Below, in pieces: positions 38,739 to 48,084 of a stretch of 59,796 nucleotides of DNA; the first letter of the stretch is position 1, and every line of letters starts with the position of its first letter. A model generated the notes under the pieces. The model made no database searches. It saw only the letters and a list, made by a program, of their open reading frames with translations, and had not been told where the DNA came from. Made by a program: the position numbers and the translations under genes. Source of the stretch: Tissierella praeacuta DSM 18095 (lineage in GTDB: Bacteria; Bacillota; Clostridia; Tissierellales; Tissierellaceae); the NCBI RefSeq assembly GCF_900128955.1, contig NZ_FQTY01000016.1:1-59796 (forward strand), given 5' to 3'.

Positions 38739-39734
38739 ATGAGAAATGGAATTAATATAATAGATACATACTTTAAGCAGATGGAGAAAAAATGTGCATG
38801 TAAATTATCAGATGAATTGATTGGTACTAAATATAGTATATCTAAAAATATTGGGAAAGGTACAATAACAAGAATAATAATTGATGAAGGACTAGAAATT
38901 GCATATTGGGATAATAGTGCTACAATGGAATGGTCATTTAACAATGAAAAATATGGATCAAATATTATAGAAATCTCATATTGTTATAAAGGTAAAGTGG
39001 AAATTGAAACATTTCCCAATAAAAAGAAATACTTTTTAGAAAATGGAGATATGGCTTTTTATAGAATGCAAAATTATATAGAAAAATTTAAATTTTCTTA
39101 TGAGGATTTTGGAGCTGTTTCTATGCATATAGATTTAAATAAAATAAAAGGCTCTCTAAATCCTATATGGGGAGCAAAAGTTATATTAGAGTGGGAAGAA
39201 CTTATAGATAATATATATTCTAAGGATATCTTAAATATAGAGAAGGCACCTTATAATATAAAATTAGCTGCAAAAGAAATAAGAGATATGAAAATAGTTA
39301 ATATGATGGATTATATAAAAATTAAATTTAAAGCATTGGAATTATTTATGCTGTGCTTACAATTTAAAGTAGGTAGAAATTATAATATTGATAATTTTAC
39401 TAAAGAAGAAGTTGATATAATATATAGGGCGGAATCTATAATATTAGAAAACTTACAGGAACCTCCATCTTTACAAGGACTTTCTAAAGATTTAAATATT
39501 ACAATTTATAAGTTACAAAAAGGATTTAAAGAAATAATGGGAAGCACTGTATATGAATACATTAGAAGAGCAAGGGTAGAAAGGAGCAAGATACTTTTAA
39601 AAGATACAGATAGCCCTATTATTTGTATTGCCAACAAAATAGGGTATGAAAACCCCAGTAAATTTTCCAATGCATTCAAAAATTATACTAATATGACTCC
39701 AACAGAATATAGAAATAAAAAATATAGAGAGTAA
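38739..39734 (+). CDS. AraC-family transcriptional regulator
   Basis: The 331-residue protein has two C-terminal AraC helix-turn-helix motifs: PSLQGLSKDLNITIYKLQKGFKEIMGSTVYEYI and ICIANKIGYENPSKFSNAFKNYTNMTPTEYR. The N-terminal 220 residues form a sensor domain without a recognised motif. The upstream Fur box suggests iron-responsive expression, as with AraC-type activators of siderophore systems. No siderophore transporter lies next to it. GGTGGGG precedes the ATG. Confidence 0.88.
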   Translation: MRNGINIIDTYFKQMEKKCACKLSDELIGTKYSISKNIGKGTITRIIIDEGLEIAYWDNSATMEWSFNNEKYGSNIIEISYCYKGKVEIETFPNKKKYFLENGDMAFYRMQNYIEKFKFSYEDFGAVSMHIDLNKIKGSLNPIWGAKVILEWEELIDNIYSKDILNIEKAPYNIKLAAKEIRDMKIVNMMDYIKIKFKALELFMLCLQFKVGRNYNIDNFTKEEVDIIYRAESIILENLQEPPSLQGLSKDLNITIYKLQKGFKEIMGSTVYEYIRRARVERSKILLKDTDSPIICIANKIGYENPSKFSNAFKNYTNMTPTEYRNKKYRE

Positions 39735-40055
39735 ATAGTGAAAAATATTATAAAAAAATTAATATTTGAATATGTACTTTATAAAAAAGATTATTTTATT
39801 TAAAAATAATCTTTATACTTATATTAAAAAAAGAATTTATTAGTTTAAGACAAAGAAAAATAGCTTACTAAATAATAGAATGTGAGAAACTGAACCTAAG
39901 TAAATAAACTATTTATAATGATTATTTAGTTTTGATAGATATCAAAAAGTTGGGAAAAGGGAATAGATATATTTAAATAAATGTAAATAATGGGAACCAT
40001 AGATACCCTTCTTTGCATATTCTAAAGTACCAAAGGAAATGTAGGGAGGGGTTTT
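39735..40055. other. Gene-free stretch between the AraC gene and the permease
   Basis: This 320-base AT-rich stretch shows no coding frame with a ribosome binding site, no strong hairpin with a T-run and no recognised riboswitch. GTAGGGAGGGG at its end is the ribosome binding site of the next gene. Confidence 0.6.
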
Positions 40056-41456
40056 ATGGACATTCAGTTAAATGCTTTACATTATGTATACCTACTATTT
40101 ACTCTTTTGATACTTGGAGTAATGCTTAGAAAGAGAGATACTTCCTTAGTTTGTATTTTGGGAATATTTATATTAGGGATTATGGCAACATCTTCATTAT
40201 CTCAAGCCTTAATGGGAGTATTTAATTCTTTTATCTATGCAATAATTGAATTAATGGGAACAATTTTAATTATTTCAGTAATAGTAGGAATGAGTTCAAT
40301 TCTAACTAAAACAGGAGTAAATGAGATAATGATTTCACCTTTTACTAAATTAATAAAAAGCCCAGCTCTAGCTTATTGGGTTATAGGAATACTTATGATG
40401 ATAATATCTTGGTTTTTTTGGCCATCACCAGCAGTTGCCTTAATAGGTGCAGTTATGTTACCAATAGCAGTAAGTGTAGGGTTACCTGCAATAGGTGTAG
40501 CTATGGCAATGAACTTATTTGGTCATGGAATAGCATTATCAGGAGATTTCATCATTCAAGGAGCACCAAAACTTACGGCAGATGCAGCTGGCATTCCAGT
40601 TTCAGAAGTTATTTCTGCAAGTATTCCATTGGTGGCTGTAATGGGAATAGTTACAACTGTAATTGCATTTATAATATTGAAAAAGGATTTAAAAACTGGA
40701 AAACTTAAAGCTAATAATGAAAGGAAAAGCAAGAGATTAATGGAGGAAGATGAAAGTATAAAGAATATTTTAAGCCATAAGACTAAAAAAAATCTAGCAT
40801 TATTTATTCCAGTGTTATTTGCCATAGATATTTTAATTATGTCTGTAGCAAAACTACAAGGAGGAGATGCTACGGCTTTAATAGGGGGAACTGCTATATT
40901 TATACTCATTATGGTTTCCTTATTGACTCATAAAGGAAAAGCTTTAGAAGAAATAACAAAATATCTAGTCTCAGGATTTAAATTTGGATTTGAAGTATTT
41001 GGACCAGTAATCCCGATAGCAGCCTTCTTCTATTTAGGAGATGATGGATTTTTGAAGGTTATTGGTGAATTTCTACCATATGGTTCTGAAGGGTTGGTAA
41101 ATGATTTAGGTATTGCTTTAGCTAATACTGTACCATTAAATGCTGGAGTAGGAGCAGTTACATTGACAACAGTAGGAGCAATAACTGGATTAGACGGTTC
41201 AGGGTTTTCAGGCATATCTTTAGCTGGGTCTATAGCTAGATTATTTGGGGCAGCTATAGGTAAAGGTACAGCTACTCTTACTGCCTTAGGTCAAGTGGCT
41301 GGCATATGGGTAGGAGGAGGAACTTTAATACCCTGGGCAGTAATCCCAGCAGCGGCTATTTGTGGTGTAGACCCATTTGAACTAACAAGAAGAAATTTTA
41401 AACCTGTAGCTATAGGTTTAGTTGTAACTACAATAGTTGCAATTTTTATAATGTAA
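40056..41456 (+). CDS. Multi-helix permease, substrate unknown
   Basis: The 466-residue protein has about 11-12 hydrophobic helices. Two related-looking Gly/Ala-rich halves are visible: a first part with MMIISWFFWPSPAVALIGAVMLP and HGIALSGDFIIQGAPKLTADAAG, and a second with NTVPLNAGVGAVTLTTVGAITGLDGSGFSGISLAG. The layout resembles ion-transporter-superfamily (GntP/CitMHS/NhaC-like) carriers, but I cannot name a family or substrate. GGGAGGGG precedes the ATG, and a strong terminator follows. Confidence 0.6.
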   Translation: MDIQLNALHYVYLLFTLLILGVMLRKRDTSLVCILGIFILGIMATSSLSQALMGVFNSFIYAIIELMGTILIISVIVGMSSILTKTGVNEIMISPFTKLIKSPALAYWVIGILMMIISWFFWPSPAVALIGAVMLPIAVSVGLPAIGVAMAMNLFGHGIALSGDFIIQGAPKLTADAAGIPVSEVISASIPLVAVMGIVTTVIAFIILKKDLKTGKLKANNERKSKRLMEEDESIKNILSHKTKKNLALFIPVLFAIDILIMSVAKLQGGDATALIGGTAIFILIMVSLLTHKGKALEEITKYLVSGFKFGFEVFGPVIPIAAFFYLGDDGFLKVIGEFLPYGSEGLVNDLGIALANTVPLNAGVGAVTLTTVGAITGLDGSGFSGISLAGSIARLFGAAIGKGTATLTALGQVAGIWVGGGTLIPWAVIPAAAICGVDPFELTRRNFKPVAIGLVVTTIVAIFIM

Positions 41457-41460
41457 CTAA

Positions 41461-41502
41461 AAGACTGGATTTTTATTTATTCCAAAAATCCAGTCTTTTT
41501 TA
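41461..41502 (+). terminator. Intrinsic terminator after the permease gene
   Basis: AAGACTGGATTTTT pairs with AAAAATCCAGTCTT, followed by TTTT. Confidence 0.93.
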
Positions 41503-41693
41503 TAATAAATAGAAAGCTTATATTTTAATGTCTTATAAAAAAAGAACTTTCCGCCAATGAGTTTCAAAAAAAGCTACCTTATAAAAATTTCGATATAAGC
41601 CTTTTTATATTTGAATATAAATGGGATATTCAATAATATGTTATATGGTATAATATATTATTGAACAAAATTAAAATTATAGGAGGTAGGACA

Positions 41694-42674
41694 GTGAAAA
41701 AGGTCTTTATATTATTTATAGTATTGACTATTGTATTATGTGGAACTACTGGATGTAACAAGAATAAGGATCAACAAAAGGAGTCCAAGACTATTAAGTT
41801 TTACTATCAAGATGGAACACCAGCTTTAACAGTTGCCAAGTTAGCTAAAGAAAATCCAATTATAGATGAAAATATAACAATTGAATATGAAATGCAAAAT
41901 TCTCCAGATTTATTAGTTTCAAAGATATTAAAGGAGGAAGCAGATATTGCAATAGTTCCATCTAATTTAGCAGCTCAAGCCTTTAATAAAGATATTTCAT
42001 ATGAAATAGCAGGTACTTCTATATGGGGCTCACTTTATTTAGTAAGTACAGAGGATATAAAAGGATTTGCAGGATTAAAGGGGAAGGAAATATATACCTT
42101 TGGTAAAGGGCTTACTCCAGATTTAGTTCTTAATTTTATTTTATCAGAAAATGGCATTTATTTAGATAAAGATGTAAAGATTACATATTTAAATGCAGCA
42201 TCAGAAGTTGGTTCAGCATTTATAGGAGGAAAAACCAATTTAGCAGTTTTAGCAGAACCTTTGTTAACTACAGCAATGATGAAAAAGTCAGATGCTAAGG
42301 TAATTTTGGACTTAAATGAAGAATGGAGCAAAGCAGCAGGAACTGAAAAGGGTTATCCTCAAGCAAGCTTAATAATCAAAAAAGATTTAATAGACAATAA
42401 TAGAAAGTTTGTAGAGGAGTTCATTAAATCATATGAAGAAAGTAGAAAATGGGCATCTGAAAATCCAAAAGAGTTAGGTGAATACGCTGAAGTATTAGGG
42501 ATTAGTGTGAAGAAAGAAATTTTAGAAAAAGGGATTACATGGATAAATATAGAATCTTTTAATGTTAAAGATAGTAAAGAAGAATACAAGGCATATTACA
42601 ATGCTATATTAGATTTTGCACCAGATTTTATAGGAGGAAAAATACCTAATGAGGGAATATATTTTGAAAGATAG
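41694..42674 (+). CDS. ABC transporter substrate-binding lipoprotein (SsuA/ThiY-like)
   Basis: A lipobox (GTTGC, Cys about residue 21) follows a signal helix. The mature part has the NMT1/SsuA-type fold: KFYYQDGTPALTVAKLAKENP, EADIAIVPSNLAAQAFNK and LKGKEIYTFGKGLTPDLVL. The substrate could be a thiamine precursor, a sulfonate or a similar anion. The GTG at 41694, behind ATAGGAGGT, is the start; an upstream in-frame TTG lies before that site. No TPP riboswitch is visible. It overlaps the next gene. Confidence 0.82.
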   Translation: MKKVFILFIVLTIVLCGTTGCNKNKDQQKESKTIKFYYQDGTPALTVAKLAKENPIIDENITIEYEMQNSPDLLVSKILKEEADIAIVPSNLAAQAFNKDISYEIAGTSIWGSLYLVSTEDIKGFAGLKGKEIYTFGKGLTPDLVLNFILSENGIYLDKDVKITYLNAASEVGSAFIGGKTNLAVLAEPLLTTAMMKKSDAKVILDLNEEWSKAAGTEKGYPQASLIIKKDLIDNNRKFVEEFIKSYEESRKWASENPKELGEYAEVLGISVKKEILEKGITWINIESFNVKDSKEEYKAYYNAILDFAPDFIGGKIPNEGIYFER

Positions 42675-43404
42675 AAAACCATCTATTATTTCAAAAATTT
42701 TAATAATAATTATATGGATATTGTTATCCAAATTTATAGATAATGAAATAATACTCCCCACCATAAAGAGTACCTTTGTTAATTTTATACAGATAATTAA
42801 AAACCCAAATTTTATAACTATTATTAGCTATTCTGTACTCAGGAGTTTGATTGGATTTATAATTTCATTGTTTTTAGCAATTATAATAGGGATTTTTTCC
42901 AGTATTTCTAAGACTATATATTATTTAATGATTCCTATAATAAACTTTTTAAGTTCAGTACCAACTATGGCTATTATTATATTAGCCATTATATGGTTAA
43001 ACAACGAGCTGGTACCAATATTTGTAGGGTTTATTATGGTATTCCCTATATTGTACGAAACTGTTTTAAAGGGGATATTAAATATAGATAAAGATATTAT
43101 AGCTATGGCACAAATATACAAGGCAGATAAATTGACTATTATAAAGGATATCTATATACCAAGTATCTTTATAAATTTAAGTAATGTTTTTTCTTCTACA
43201 TTAGGAATTAATTTAAAGATGGTAATTGCAGGAGAAGTTTTATCACAACCAAAATACGCTATAGGAAGTAATCTTCAATTACAAAAGATGTATCTAAATA
43301 CTTCAGGAATTTTCGCTTGGATAATAATAATTCTTTTTATTGCTAAGGTATTTGAGTATATATTAGAAAGGGTAGAAATTTTATGTATCAAATCAAGGAT
43401 ATAA
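42649..43404 (+). CDS. ABC transporter permease (SsuC/ThiX-like)
   Basis: The 251-residue protein has about six hydrophobic helices and the coupling-loop motif with MAQIYKADKLTIIKDIYIPSIF, typical of BPD_transp_1 permeases. The ATG follows AGGAGGAAAAATACCTA inside the binding-protein gene, overlapping it by 26 bases. Its end overlaps the ATPase gene by 22 bases. Confidence 0.88.
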   Translation: MREYILKDRKPSIISKILIIIIWILLSKFIDNEIILPTIKSTFVNFIQIIKNPNFITIISYSVLRSLIGFIISLFLAIIIGIFSSISKTIYYLMIPIINFLSSVPTMAIIILAIIWLNNELVPIFVGFIMVFPILYETVLKGILNIDKDIIAMAQIYKADKLTIIKDIYIPSIFINLSNVFSSTLGINLKMVIAGEVLSQPKYAIGSNLQLQKMYLNTSGIFAWIIIILFIAKVFEYILERVEILCIKSRI

Positions 43405-44066
43405 ATAAAAAATTTAATGAGTTAAAAGTATTAGAAGACATTACCATTGATTTTCCTAAAAATAAAACAACATGTATTTTAGGACCTTCTGGTTGTGGAA
43501 AAACAACACTCTTAAATATAATAGCAGGTATAATAAAGAAAGATTCGGGAGAAATAATTGGATTTAATAAAGACATATCTTTTGTTTTTCAAGAGGATAG
43601 ACTTATTGAGTGGAAGAATATAGAGGAAAATATATCCTTCGTTTTAAAAGGTAAAATGGATAAAGAGCAAATTAAAGCTACTATAGATAAATATTTAAAA
43701 TTAGTAAAATTAGAGGAATATAAATACTATTATCCTAAAGAACTAAGTGGTGGAATGAGACAGAAGATAAGTATATTAAGAGCCTTTGCTTATCCATCAA
43801 AACTACTTATAATGGACGAGCCTTTTAAATCCTTAGATATTAATAGTAAGCAAATATTAATAGATTTCTTTAAGGAACTAAGGATAATTGAAAATAGAAC
43901 ATGTATTATAGTAACCCATGATATAGAAGAAGCTTTAACCTTAGGAGATAGAATTATAATCTTAACGGGAAAGCCTACTGCGGTAAAGAGGGTAATGGAG
44001 TTAAATGGAAATGAAGAAAATATGATTAAATTAAGGGAAGTAATAGAAAAGGAATTTATGATTTAA
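43383..44066 (+). CDS. ABC transporter ATP-binding protein (SsuB/ThiZ-like)
   Basis: The 227-residue ATPase has Walker A GPSGCGKTTLLNI (near 34), Q-loop FVFQEDRLIEWKN, signature ELSGGMRQKISILRAF, Walker B LLIMDEPFKSLD and VTHDIEEAL. These match the nitrate/sulfonate/taurine subfamily. It completes the importer operon, and a bidirectional terminator follows. Confidence 0.92.
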   Translation: MYQIKDINKKFNELKVLEDITIDFPKNKTTCILGPSGCGKTTLLNIIAGIIKKDSGEIIGFNKDISFVFQEDRLIEWKNIEENISFVLKGKMDKEQIKATIDKYLKLVKLEEYKYYYPKELSGGMRQKISILRAFAYPSKLLIMDEPFKSLDINSKQILIDFFKELRIIENRTCIIVTHDIEEALTLGDRIIILTGKPTAVKRVMELNGNEENMIKLREVIEKEFMI

Positions 44067-44080
44067 TAGTTTGAAAGTAA

Positions 44081-44127
44081 AAGAGATGTTTCTAATGTTT
44101 ATCAGACACCAGAAACATCTCTTTTTA
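44081..44127. terminator. Bidirectional terminator between convergent operons
   Basis: AAGAGATGTTTCT (44081-44093) pairs with AGAAACATCTCTT (44111-44123). T follows on the plus strand, and the minus strand also reads into a T-containing tail, so it can serve the importer and the exporter operon, which converge here. Confidence 0.85.
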
Positions 44128-44130
44128 TTA

Positions 44131-45948
44131 TTATCCTAATATATCCATACTTTTTTCTTCAATAAATTGATTAGTATATAGATTATAGTAATAACCCTTC
44201 TTTTTAATTAATTCCTTATGATTTCCTGATTCCTCAATTTTACCATCTTTTATAACTAAAATCCTATTTGCATTTCTTATGGTAGATAATCTATGGGCTA
44301 TGACGAAGGAGGTTCTGCCATCTAGTACCTTGTGAATAGCGTCTTGAATAACCTTTTCCGTTTCTGTATCTATAGATGAAGTGGCTTCATCTAGTACAAA
44401 TAGTTTTGGATTACGGACAACTGCCCTTGCAAAAGATATAAGTTGCTTTTGTCCAGTAGAAAGTAATCCTCCCCCTTCACCAACCTCTGTATCATATCCT
44501 TTTTCAGTATCCATAATGAAATTATGAGCATCGACTAATTTGCTTGCTGCTATGATTTCTTCATCTGTAGCCTCTAAATTACTATATCTAATATTTTCTT
44601 TTATGGTACCACTAAATAGATGAGGAGATTGTAGTACATATCCAAGATTTTCATGAATCCAGTTTTGAGGCATATTTTTATAATTTATGTCATCAATTAA
44701 AATTTCACCATCTGTTGGTTCATAGAATCTACAAAATAGATTTACAATAGTTGATTTTCCTGAGCCAGTTTCCCCAACTAAGGCTATGGTCTCACCAGGG
44801 TTAACCTTTAGGTTGAAATTATCTAGTATGGTTTCTCCGTCTTTATAAGAAAAGGATACATTCTTAAATTCTACAGCTCCTTTGATTTCAGGCCAAAGTT
44901 CTTTTTTAGGGTTCAATAAATCCCCATATTTAGCTACAACTTCCTTACTATCTACTATTTCAGGTATTTCATTTAATAGAGAAAAGACTCTTTCAGCTGA
45001 AGCTTGAGCTGCCAATAACTCTGCAAATATTACGGCTATTTGACGTACTGGCTCGTAGAACTGAGCAGTATATGATATAAATGCTACTAATGTTCCATAA
45101 GATATAGTACCTAATAATACTCCTTTCCCACCGTAATTTAATGCTAAGGCAGTACCTACACTAGCTAAGGTAAGTATAATAGGTAAGTAAACTGAAGAAA
45201 TTATGGTTGCTCTTATGGATTTATCTTTCATGGATTTTGTTATTTCTGAGAATTCTTGAAGATTTATATCTTCTCTAACTAATGTTTTTGTGGTTTTGGC
45301 TCCTTGAATATCCTCATTATATGCAGCTGTAATCTTGGAGTTTATTTTTCTTACATCTCTTTGAGCTTTTAATATTCTATTTTGAAAATAAAAACTAACA
45401 AAAGCTAAAATAGGTATCACAGATAATGTGATTAAAGCTAGTTTAAAATTTAATTTAATCATTGCAATAGTTATAAAAAGCATCATAGAAAACCCCCATG
45501 CAAGGTCTACTAATGACCAAGATATTGTTTCAGATAGTCTGCTAATATCGGAAGTCATCCTTGCCATTAACCATCCTATAGCTTTATTATCATAATAGGA
45601 TAGAGGTAATAATTGAAGTTTTTCAAACCCAATTTTTCTAATGTCATAGGCCATTTTTGTTTCTAGTTTTCCAGCTAAGGATATAAATAAATAGACTGTG
45701 AGAGCTAACATAATTACTGCAGAAAAATATACTATACCAAATTTTTCTATACCAACTAAAGTATTTTTTTCTATAAAGTTATCTATGGCATATTTTGTCA
45801 TTAAGGGAAAAATGGAATCTAATATTCCTAGAAATATCATCATTATAGATAGGATAAAAAACTGATTTCTATATGGTTTTAGATATTTAAAAAAGTTTTT
45901 CCATGTACTGATTTCTATTTTATCTTGATTATTATTTGTTTTTATCAA
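44131..45948 (-). CDS. ABC exporter half-transporter, TM288/BmrD-like
   Basis: The 605-residue protein has six N-terminal helices (exporter fold) and a C-terminal ATPase. Walker A is GETGSGKSTIVNLF, the Walker B/catalytic Glu is LFVLDEATSSIDT, and the H-loop is IAHRLST. The signature is LLSTGQKQ rather than LSGGQ. Together with the degenerate partner upstream it would form a heterodimeric type IV exporter of lipids or drugs. Second gene of the minus-strand operon, 14 bases after the first. Confidence 0.9.
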   Translation of the reverse strand: MIKTNNNQDKIEISTWKNFFKYLKPYRNQFFILSIMMIFLGILDSIFPLMTKYAIDNFIEKNTLVGIEKFGIVYFSAVIMLALTVYLFISLAGKLETKMAYDIRKIGFEKLQLLPLSYYDNKAIGWLMARMTSDISRLSETISWSLVDLAWGFSMMLFITIAMIKLNFKLALITLSVIPILAFVSFYFQNRILKAQRDVRKINSKITAAYNEDIQGAKTTKTLVREDINLQEFSEITKSMKDKSIRATIISSVYLPIILTLASVGTALALNYGGKGVLLGTISYGTLVAFISYTAQFYEPVRQIAVIFAELLAAQASAERVFSLLNEIPEIVDSKEVVAKYGDLLNPKKELWPEIKGAVEFKNVSFSYKDGETILDNFNLKVNPGETIALVGETGSGKSTIVNLFCRFYEPTDGEILIDDINYKNMPQNWIHENLGYVLQSPHLFSGTIKENIRYSNLEATDEEIIAASKLVDAHNFIMDTEKGYDTEVGEGGGLLSTGQKQLISFARAVVRNPKLFVLDEATSSIDTETEKVIQDAIHKVLDGRTSFVIAHRLSTIRNANRILVIKDGKIEESGNHKELIKKKGYYYNLYTNQFIEEKSMDILG

Positions 45949-45962
45949 ATTAACACCTCCTA

Positions 45963-47756
45963 TTATACATTTATTATTTCATCATCTAGAGAGTTTTGTA
46001 AGTTATATATTCTTTTATATAGTCCTTCTTTAGAGATTAGATTACTATGAGTACCTCTTTGTACAATTTTTCCCTTATCTATTACCAATATTAAGTCTGC
46101 CTCTGCTACAGTTGAAATTCTATGAGAAATAATAAATGTAGTAGATTTATTTTTTCTATTGTTAAGAGCCTTTCTAATTGAGATATCAGTTTCTGTATCT
46201 ACGGCAGATAGAGAGTCATCAAATATAACGATAGGACAGTCATTAATAATGGTTCTTGCAATTGCCATCCTTTGTTTTTGTCCACCAGATAGGGAGACGC
46301 CACGTTCTCCTACAAGAGTTTCATATCCATTTTCAAAGGTTTTTATATCTTCATGAATTGAAGCGATCTTTGCAGCATTAAAAACCCTAGCATCTTTCAT
46401 TGATGGATTAGCAAGTTTAATATTTTCTTTTATTGTTTTAGCATAGAGAAAAGGTTCTTGAAGCACTAATCCAACATTTTTTCTAATCCAAGATTTATCT
46501 ATTTTATTTAATTCAACACCATCAATTTTAATAGAACCCTTATTATATTCATATAGTCTTGGTAACAAATGTACTAAGGAAGATTTACCAGAACCTGTAG
46601 GACCAATTAAGGCGATTGTTTCTCCAACTTTAACCTCAAATGAAAGGTCTGATAAAACAGGTTTATTTTCTTCATATTCAAAGTAAACCTTCTCAAATTT
46701 TATATTTCCTTTAATTTCAGGTTTATTATTATTTTCATCTAATAGTTCTATAGGTTCTTCAAATATTTTTTCTATTCTTTGTAAAGAAACAAAAGCTTTA
46801 CCCATATCTGTCAAGGTTCTGCCCATTTGTCTAACTGGCCAGATTATCATATTAATATAGCTAATAAAAGCTACAAAAACTCCAAGGGATAATTCACCTT
46901 TATACGCAAGATAGCTGCCAATTATAACAACAAAAGCAACTTGACACATACTAAGAAAATCAGATATAGCCCAATAGGCGGATAAGTTTTTTATTAGTTT
47001 GTAAGTTAAGTTTTGATACTCTAAATTTTTTTTATCAAATTTATCAACTTCATATCTCTGTCTGGAAAAGGCCTTTACAACTCTTACTCCTGTTAAGTTT
47101 TCTTGGAGGGTAGTAGTCATTCTTGCTTCAGCTTCATCAGAGGATTCAAATGCTTTTTTAATTTTAGTAAAGAATATAAATGAGAATAAAAATGTTATGG
47201 GTAATATTATAATAGATACCATAGTCATTTTTATATTCATAGTAAACATTACATAAATTATGAATACCAACATAAATATTGAGCCGACAACTTCTACAAG
47301 TTGTATGGCCAAAAATCTTCTTATGGTGTCTACATCAGATGTACATTTTTGTATAAGTTCACCAGTTTCTGCTTTTACATGATATTCATAGGGAAGTCTT
47401 TGTATATGGTCATATAGTTTATCTCTTATTTTCTTTGTAGTATTTTCAGCAGATTTGCTAGATAAGGTGTTCTTTAGATATAAAAATAGACCTCTTAAAA
47501 TAGCAATACAAACAAGTAAAAGTCCTATGAGCCATAGATGCTGTTTTAAAAATTCTTTACCTCCTAAGAAGTAAACAATTCTTTGAATAATTGAAGACTT
47601 TATTACTTCGTCACCAATTATACTATCAATAGTTGTTCTTAGTATTAGAGGAGTAACAGTAGTAAGTATTTGAGATATAAGAATTGATATCATTCCAAAT
47701 AAATAAATAATTCTGTACCCTTCCATGAATTTTAGTAGTTTTTTAAAATCTTTCAT
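45963..47756 (-). CDS. ABC exporter half-transporter, TM287/BmrC-like
   Basis: The 597-residue protein has six helices, then an ATPase with Walker A GPTGSGKSSLVHLL and a canonical signature [15 protein letters not shown]. Its Walker B reads IVIFDDSLSAVD, with Asp in place of the catalytic Glu. One consensus and one degenerate nucleotide site is the hallmark of TM287/288 and BmrCD heterodimers. GGAGGGAGAG precedes the ATG. It is the first structural gene after a leader peptide and two terminators. Confidence 0.9.
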   Translation of the reverse strand: MKDFKKLLKFMEGYRIIYLFGMISILISQILTTVTPLILRTTIDSIIGDEVIKSSIIQRIVYFLGGKEFLKQHLWLIGLLLVCIAILRGLFLYLKNTLSSKSAENTTKKIRDKLYDHIQRLPYEYHVKAETGELIQKCTSDVDTIRRFLAIQLVEVVGSIFMLVFIIYVMFTMNIKMTMVSIIILPITFLFSFIFFTKIKKAFESSDEAEARMTTTLQENLTGVRVVKAFSRQRYEVDKFDKKNLEYQNLTYKLIKNLSAYWAISDFLSMCQVAFVVIIGSYLAYKGELSLGVFVAFISYINMIIWPVRQMGRTLTDMGKAFVSLQRIEKIFEEPIELLDENNNKPEIKGNIKFEKVYFEYEENKPVLSDLSFEVKVGETIALIGPTGSGKSSLVHLLPRLYEYNKGSIKIDGVELNKIDKSWIRKNVGLVLQEPFLYAKTIKENIKLANPSMKDARVFNAAKIASIHEDIKTFENGYETLVGERGVSLSGGQKQRMAIARTIINDCPIVIFDDSLSAVDTETDISIRKALNNRKNKSTTFIISHRISTVAEADLILVIDKGKIVQRGTHSNLISKEGLYKRIYNLQNSLDDEIINV

Positions 47757-47771
47757 TCTCTCCCTCCTTAA

Positions 47772-47802
47772 TTAAAAAAACCATAGGCATATACCTATGG
47801 TT
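47772..47802 (-). terminator. Leader terminator 2 (proximal to the exporter gene)
   Basis: On the minus strand AACCATAGG (47802-47794) pairs with CCTATGGTT (47787-47779) and is followed by seven T. It lies only about 20 bases before the exporter start codon. Its stem nearly repeats that of terminator 1. Confidence 0.9.
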
Positions 47803-47853
47803 AATTATGTTCATATAGAGACACGGATATCCTAGTGAGGATTATAAAAATAT

Positions 47854-47882
47854 AAAAAACCATAGGTGAACACACCTATGGT
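47854..47882 (-). terminator. Leader terminator 1 (after the leader peptide)
   Basis: On the minus strand ACCATAGGTG pairs with CACCTATGGT around four bases and is followed by TTTTTT. It begins about 22 bases after the leader-peptide stop codon. The arms share ACCATAGG and CCTATGGT with terminator 2, so the two could exchange pairing partners. Confidence 0.9.
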
Positions 47883-47903
47883 ATAAAAATCAGTGGTAAA
47901 AAA

Positions 47904-47981
47904 TTAGAATTTGTACCTAGGTCGTGTTACTAAAATTATTAAGTTTTCATTATTTTTAAGTACAAAGTTCATGTTCATCAT
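47904..47981 (-). CDS. Leader peptide of the ABC-exporter operon
   Basis: A 25-codon frame starts from ATG behind a perfect AAAGGAGGT (minus strand, 47997-47989), 7 bases away. It begins MMNMNFVLKNN and ends LVTRPRYKF. It is followed by two terminators and then the exporter genes. The arrangement parallels bmrB-bmrC-bmrD of Bacillus subtilis, where ribosome stalling on a leader peptide by antibiotics relieves termination. The assignment as leader rests on this context. Confidence 0.78.
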   Translation of the reverse strand: MMNMNFVLKNNENLIILVTRPRYKF

Positions 47982-48018
47982 CTTCACGACCTCCTTTCTT
48001 ATATTTACCAATAATTCA

Positions 48019-48046
48019 ATTATATATTAAAATTTTGAAAAATCAA
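48019..48046 (-). promoter_or_regulatory. Promoter of the exporter operon
   Basis: On the minus strand TTGATT (48046-48041) and TATAAT (48024-48019) are 16 bases apart, about 22 bases before the leader-peptide ribosome binding site. Confidence 0.7.
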
Positions 48047-48084
48047 GTTATTTTTGTAAAATAATAAACTTAAATATTGTTTTA

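Noticed and set aside
40376-40708. 110-codon plus-strand frame inside the permease gene
   Set aside because: It overlaps the permease completely in another frame, is Ser/Cys/Tyr-rich and has no ribosome binding site.
41503-41693. TPP or SAM riboswitch before the SsuA/ThiY-like gene
   Set aside because: No conserved aptamer segments are visible.
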